Source of the DNA: UBA5109 sp038148755
GTDB lineage: Bacteria; Pseudomonadota; Gammaproteobacteria; Pseudomonadales; Pseudohongiellaceae
Direction: 5' to 3'
Length of the DNA: 64,000 nt
Assembly: GCA_038148755.1 (NCBI GenBank)
Contig: JAYQWA010000011.1
Location: 1 to 64,000 of the forward strand
The position numbers were made by a program, and so were the translations under genes. Below the pieces are notes generated by a model. It was given only the letters and a program-made list of their open reading frames with translations, ran no database searches and was not told where the DNA came from. Shown here one piece after another: positions 60,979-64,000 of this stretch. Positions within the stretch are counted from its first letter, which is position 1; every line of letters starts with the position of its first letter.

Positions 60979-63573
60979 TCAGGCACTTACATCAATATTC
61001 ACAGCAAGAATATTCTGGGCTTTTTGCGCTCCCTGCATAAACGATTCGATTTCGTTGAAGTTCAGGTAACGATAGATTTCCCCGGACATGGTATTCAGGC
61101 TGTCCATATAAGCCATATATTCTTCCATATTTGGGATTTTACCCAGCGCTGCACAAACAGCCGCCAGCTCAGAAGAGCCCAGATAAACATTGGCACCGTC
61201 ACCCAGACGATTCGGGAAATTACGGGTTGACGTTGAAATTGCCGTGGATTTCGGCGCAATCCTGGCCTGGTTGCCCATGCACAGAGAACAGCCTGGCATT
61301 TCGGTTCTGGCCCCGGCGCTACCGAAGGTGGCATAGATACCTTCTTCGGTGAGCTGATGCTGATCCATTTTTGTTGGAGGAGAAATCCAGAGCCGGGTGG
61401 GCAGGGAGCCTTTGACCTGTTCGAGCACTTTACCAGCGGCACGGAAGTGACCAATATTGGTCATACAGGAACCGATGAAGACTTCATCAATTTTAGTGCC
61501 GGCAACTTCGCTAAGCGGTTTGACGTCATCCGGATCATTCGGACAGGCCAGCAGAGGCTCTTTAATTTCATTGAGATCGATTTCAATAATTTTGTGGTAT
61601 TCAGCGTCGGCATCGGCTTCCATCAATTCAGGATTCTTCAGCCATTCTTCCATGGCTAAAGCACGTCTTTCCAGGGTGCGTGGATCGCCATAACCTTCTG
61701 AGATCATCCAGCGCAACAGGGTAATATTGGATTTAAAATATTCGATGATGGGTTCTTTGTTCAGTTTAATGGTGCAGCCACCAGCGGAACGTTCAGCAGA
61801 AGCATCAGATAATTCAAATGCCTGCTCAACTTTAAGATCCGGCAGACCTTCGATTTCAAGAATGCGCCCGGAAAAAATATTCTTTTTACCTTTTTTCTCA
61901 ACTGTCAGATCACCAGATTGAATTGCGGCATAAGGAATGGCATTCACCAGATCACGCAAGGTGATGCCGGGCTGCATTTTACCAGTGAAACGGACCAGAA
62001 CAGACTCAGGCATATCCAGCGGCATAACGCCTGTCGCTGCAGCAAAGGCAACCAGGCCGGAACCGGCCGGAAAGGAAATGCCAATAGGGAAACGCGTATG
62101 TGAATCACCACCGGTACCGACAGTATCCGGCAATATCATGCGGTTCAGCCAACTATGAATGATGCCGTCACCAGGCTGCAGGCTGACACCGCCACGGGTG
62201 CGGATAAAATCAGGCAGTGTATGCTGTGTGGAAATATCGACAGGCTTTGGATAGGCGGCTGTATGACAAAATGACTGCATGACAAGATCAGCAGTAAAAC
62301 CCAGACAGGCCAGGTCTTTTAATTCGTCGCGTGTCATGGGGCCGGTGGTATCCTGTGAACCAACAGTTGTCATTTTTGGTTCGCAATAAGTGCCAGGTCT
62401 CACACCTTCAACGCCGCAGGCTTTGCCGACAATTTTCTGTGCCAGGGTATAACCGGCTTTGCTATCAGAAGCGGAAGTCGGTCTGCGGAATACAGGAGAA
62501 GGTTCAAGTCCCAGTTCTTCACGGGCACGCTCTGTCAGTCCACGTCCGATGATCAGAGGAATTCGACCGCCGGCCTGTACTTCATCAAGAATCAAAGGCG
62601 TTTTCAGGCTGAATTCACAGAGGACCTCGTCGGTGCCATGTTTGGTGATTTTGCCCTCATAAGGATGAATATCAACGATATCGCCGGTATTCATGTTGCT
62701 GACATCACATTCAATCGGCAATGCACCGGAATCTTCCATGGTGTTGAAGAAAATCGGTGCAATCTGCCCCCCGATACAAACTCCACCGTCTCTTTTGTTG
62801 GGTATATGCGGAATATCATTGCCCATGTGCCACAATACTGAGTTGGTTGCTGATTTACGTGAGGAGCCGGTACCGACGACATCGCCAACCAGGGCAACCG
62901 GGAAGCCATTTTTCTTAAGTTCATTGATTTGTTCTTCAGCATTCGTCACGCCGTCACGTGGCATTTTGTACATGGCTTTGGCATGCAGAGGAATATCAGG
63001 TCTTGACCAGGCGTCGGGTGCAGGAGATAAATCATCAGTATTGGTTTCACCGGGAACCTTGAAGACACTGACAGTCATTATTTCAGGTACTTTAGGTCTG
63101 GAAGTAAACCACTCAGCATCGGCCCATGATTTCAAGGTGGCAGCAGCATGCTCATTACCAGCTTTGGCTTTTTCAGCAACATCGTGAAAGGCATCGAACA
63201 TCAGCAGGGTGCGTGACAGCTGTTTTGCCGCCTCTGCGCCCAGTTCGGCATCGTCCAGCAATTCGACCAGGGTTGCAATGTTATAACCGCCCAGCATGGT
63301 GCCTAATAATGTCACGGCATCCTGTTTCGAAATAAGCGGGGAAGCAGTTTCACCTTTAGCCAGGGCAGCCAGAAAGCCTGCTTTGACATAGGCAGCTTCA
63401 TCAACACCGGCAGGTACGCGATTGGAGATTAAATCCAGAATAAATTCTTCTTCGCCTGCAGGTGGATTCTTTAATAGTTCAATCAGATCGGCGACCTGTT
63501 CTGCATTCAATGGAAGAGGGATAACACCAAGTTTTTCACGTTCTTCGACATGACTGCGATAAGCTTCTAACAT
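60979..63573 (-). CDS. acnB: aconitate hydratase B (AcnB)
   Basis: An 864-residue [4Fe-4S] enzyme converting citrate to isocitrate. The N-terminal HEAT-like domain (1-160) is AcnB-specific. Cluster cysteines lie in SFCHTAAYPKP and in CSLCMGNQARI; IGSCMTNIGHFRAAG and GTGGDSHTRFPIG are substrate and cofactor segments. Length equals E. coli AcnB. The gene is free-standing with a 214-base divergent gap to the next. Confidence 0.98.
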   Translation of the reverse strand: MLEAYRSHVEEREKLGVIPLPLNAEQVADLIELLKNPPAGEEEFILDLISNRVPAGVDEAAYVKAGFLAALAKGETASPLISKQDAVTLLGTMLGGYNIATLVELLDDAELGAEAAKQLSRTLLMFDAFHDVAEKAKAGNEHAAATLKSWADAEWFTSRPKVPEIMTVSVFKVPGETNTDDLSPAPDAWSRPDIPLHAKAMYKMPRDGVTNAEEQINELKKNGFPVALVGDVVGTGSSRKSATNSVLWHMGNDIPHIPNKRDGGVCIGGQIAPIFFNTMEDSGALPIECDVSNMNTGDIVDIHPYEGKITKHGTDEVLCEFSLKTPLILDEVQAGGRIPLIIGRGLTERAREELGLEPSPVFRRPTSASDSKAGYTLAQKIVGKACGVEGVRPGTYCEPKMTTVGSQDTTGPMTRDELKDLACLGFTADLVMQSFCHTAAYPKPVDISTQHTLPDFIRTRGGVSLQPGDGIIHSWLNRMILPDTVGTGGDSHTRFPIGISFPAGSGLVAFAAATGVMPLDMPESVLVRFTGKMQPGITLRDLVNAIPYAAIQSGDLTVEKKGKKNIFSGRILEIEGLPDLKVEQAFELSDASAERSAGGCTIKLNKEPIIEYFKSNITLLRWMISEGYGDPRTLERRALAMEEWLKNPELMEADADAEYHKIIEIDLNEIKEPLLACPNDPDDVKPLSEVAGTKIDEVFIGSCMTNIGHFRAAGKVLEQVKGSLPTRLWISPPTKMDQHQLTEEGIYATFGSAGARTEMPGCSLCMGNQARIAPKSTAISTSTRNFPNRLGDGANVYLGSSELAAVCAALGKIPNMEEYMAYMDSLNTMSGEIYRYLNFNEIESFMQGAQKAQNILAVNIDVSA

Positions 63574-63685
63574 TACTGCTACCTCATGGTTATAGCGATA
63601 TGGGGATCAAAAAAGGAGGCAAATTCTACGTGAAATTGCTAAAAATGGCTAGTTGCTGCTGCTGAAGATATTAATTTGAGTTGCT

Positions 63686-63715
63686 TTGCAATGCCTTGTT
63701 TGCTTGCCTTATACT
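63686..63715 (+). promoter_or_regulatory. putative promoter of the MmgE/PrpD gene
   Basis: TTGCAA and TATACT boxes 18 bases apart, 73 bases before the start codon. Moderate match. Confidence 0.4.
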
Positions 63716-63787
63716 TCGGCTCTGCTGTCTTATTTGGATCAGCATTAATAGAAAATATATCAGTAATTATTTCGGGGATTTTTAGTT

Positions 63788-64000
63788 ATGTCTGATCCTA
63801 AGGCGCAAGATTCAGCAAACAGTTCGGTTAGTAGTGCGGTTGTAAATTTTATCAATACAGTGAGCTACGAGGATTTTCCTGCCGAAGCTCTTACTCTGGC
63901 CAAGCGTTGCATCATTGATGGACTGGGTGTCATGCTGGCAGGCTCTACTCAACCTGCTGGCCGTATTCTTCATGAACACGTAGAGGGGACGGATACGCGT
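63788..64000 (+). CDS. MmgE/PrpD family protein, N-terminal part
   Basis: The first 71 residues, cut by the right edge. It begins MSDPKAQDSANSSVSSA, and the segment LAKRCIIDGLGVMLAGSTQP is the N-terminal hallmark of MmgE/PrpD (2-methylcitrate dehydratase-like) enzymes. prpB and prpC are not visible, so propionate metabolism cannot be claimed. It is divergent from acnB, which also acts on 2-methyl-aconitate in some species; this pairing is suggestive only. Confidence 0.85.
   Translation, partial: MSDPKAQDSANSSVSSAVVNFINTVSYEDFPAEALTLAKRCIIDGLGVMLAGSTQPAGRILHEHVEGTDTR

Noticed and set aside
63788..64000. methylcitrate (prp) operon claim from acnB plus MmgE/PrpD
   Set aside because: prpB and prpC are not visible, and MmgE/PrpD enzymes have several roles; the evidence supports only the family name.

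Overview
The window reads as chromosomal DNA of a free-living gammaproteobacterium of moderate, slightly AT-leaning composition. The evidence is gene order: ygfZ/sdhE - nadB - rpoE-rseA-rseC-degP - lepA-lepB-DUF4845-rnc-era-recO and rnd-ycgL-ycgN follow the Pseudomonas-type arrangement. nudJ-mnmA-hflD-purB, pepN/yeaC and ffs-dnaX-ybaB-recR are also gammaproteobacterial blocks. A lysine/alanine-rich histone-H1-like protein, an HsbR/HsbA-type partner switch, RoxA and HrpA fit the same group. The species cannot be named from this sequence alone; a marine oligotroph-like lineage is only a guess from the DUF6152, MmgE/PrpD and periplasmic molybdenum-enzyme genes.

Layout. 1-2 kb: truncated RutB-like amidohydrolase, ygfZ and sdhE. 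2-7 kb: nadB, then the sigma-E envelope-stress operon (rpoE, rseA, rseC, degP) with no rseB. 7-16 kb: lepA, lepB, DUF4845, rnc, era, recO, cysM, rlmD, mazG and adk (translation, secretion, RNA processing, nucleotide hygiene). 17-21 kb: H1-like protein, tsaB, uppP, ampG and a possible 50-residue membrane protein. 21.4-30.4 kb: SRP RNA, dnaX with a strong candidate recoding site, ybaB, recR, rnd, ycgL, ycgN, a membrane protein and hrpA. 30.4-33.2 kb: PilZ protein, HsbR-like response regulator/phosphatase, STAS protein and a TerB-like protein. 33.2-41.2 kb, minus strand: dusA, roxA, purB, then an insert (vapBC and an MFS transporter) before hflD, mnmA and nudJ. 41.3-45.9 kb: moaCDE, prfB (with its +1 frameshift), lysS and ung.

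45.9-55.2 kb is the accessory-looking part: a secreted DUF6152 protein, queD, a decayed C-terminal piece of a class III nucleotide cyclase, tRNA-Val and tRNA-Asp, an unannotated 48-residue membrane ORF, a three-subunit exported molybdenum hydroxylase operon, a divergent di-haem-type cytochrome b plus an unrecognised partner, and a nucleotide-sugar dehydrogenase broken by one missing base in a poly-A run. 55.2-64 kb returns to core genes: nadK, glpG, yeaC, DUF2797, pepN, acnB and the start of an MmgE/PrpD-family gene.

How parts fit together. moaCDE make the molybdopterin needed by the hydroxylase whose genes lie about 6 kb away. The small subunit has a twin-arginine signal with a lipobox-like cysteine, and the FAD subunit has an extra cysteine-rich insert of the PaoB type. 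The divergent cytochrome b is a plausible but unproven electron outlet. I see no CRISPR array, phage, integron or intact insertion sequence. The best candidates for something new are this exported molybdenum-enzyme locus with its two unrecognised small proteins, the vapBC copy whose toxin lacks catalytic aspartates, and the sigma-E operon without its periplasmic sensor RseB.
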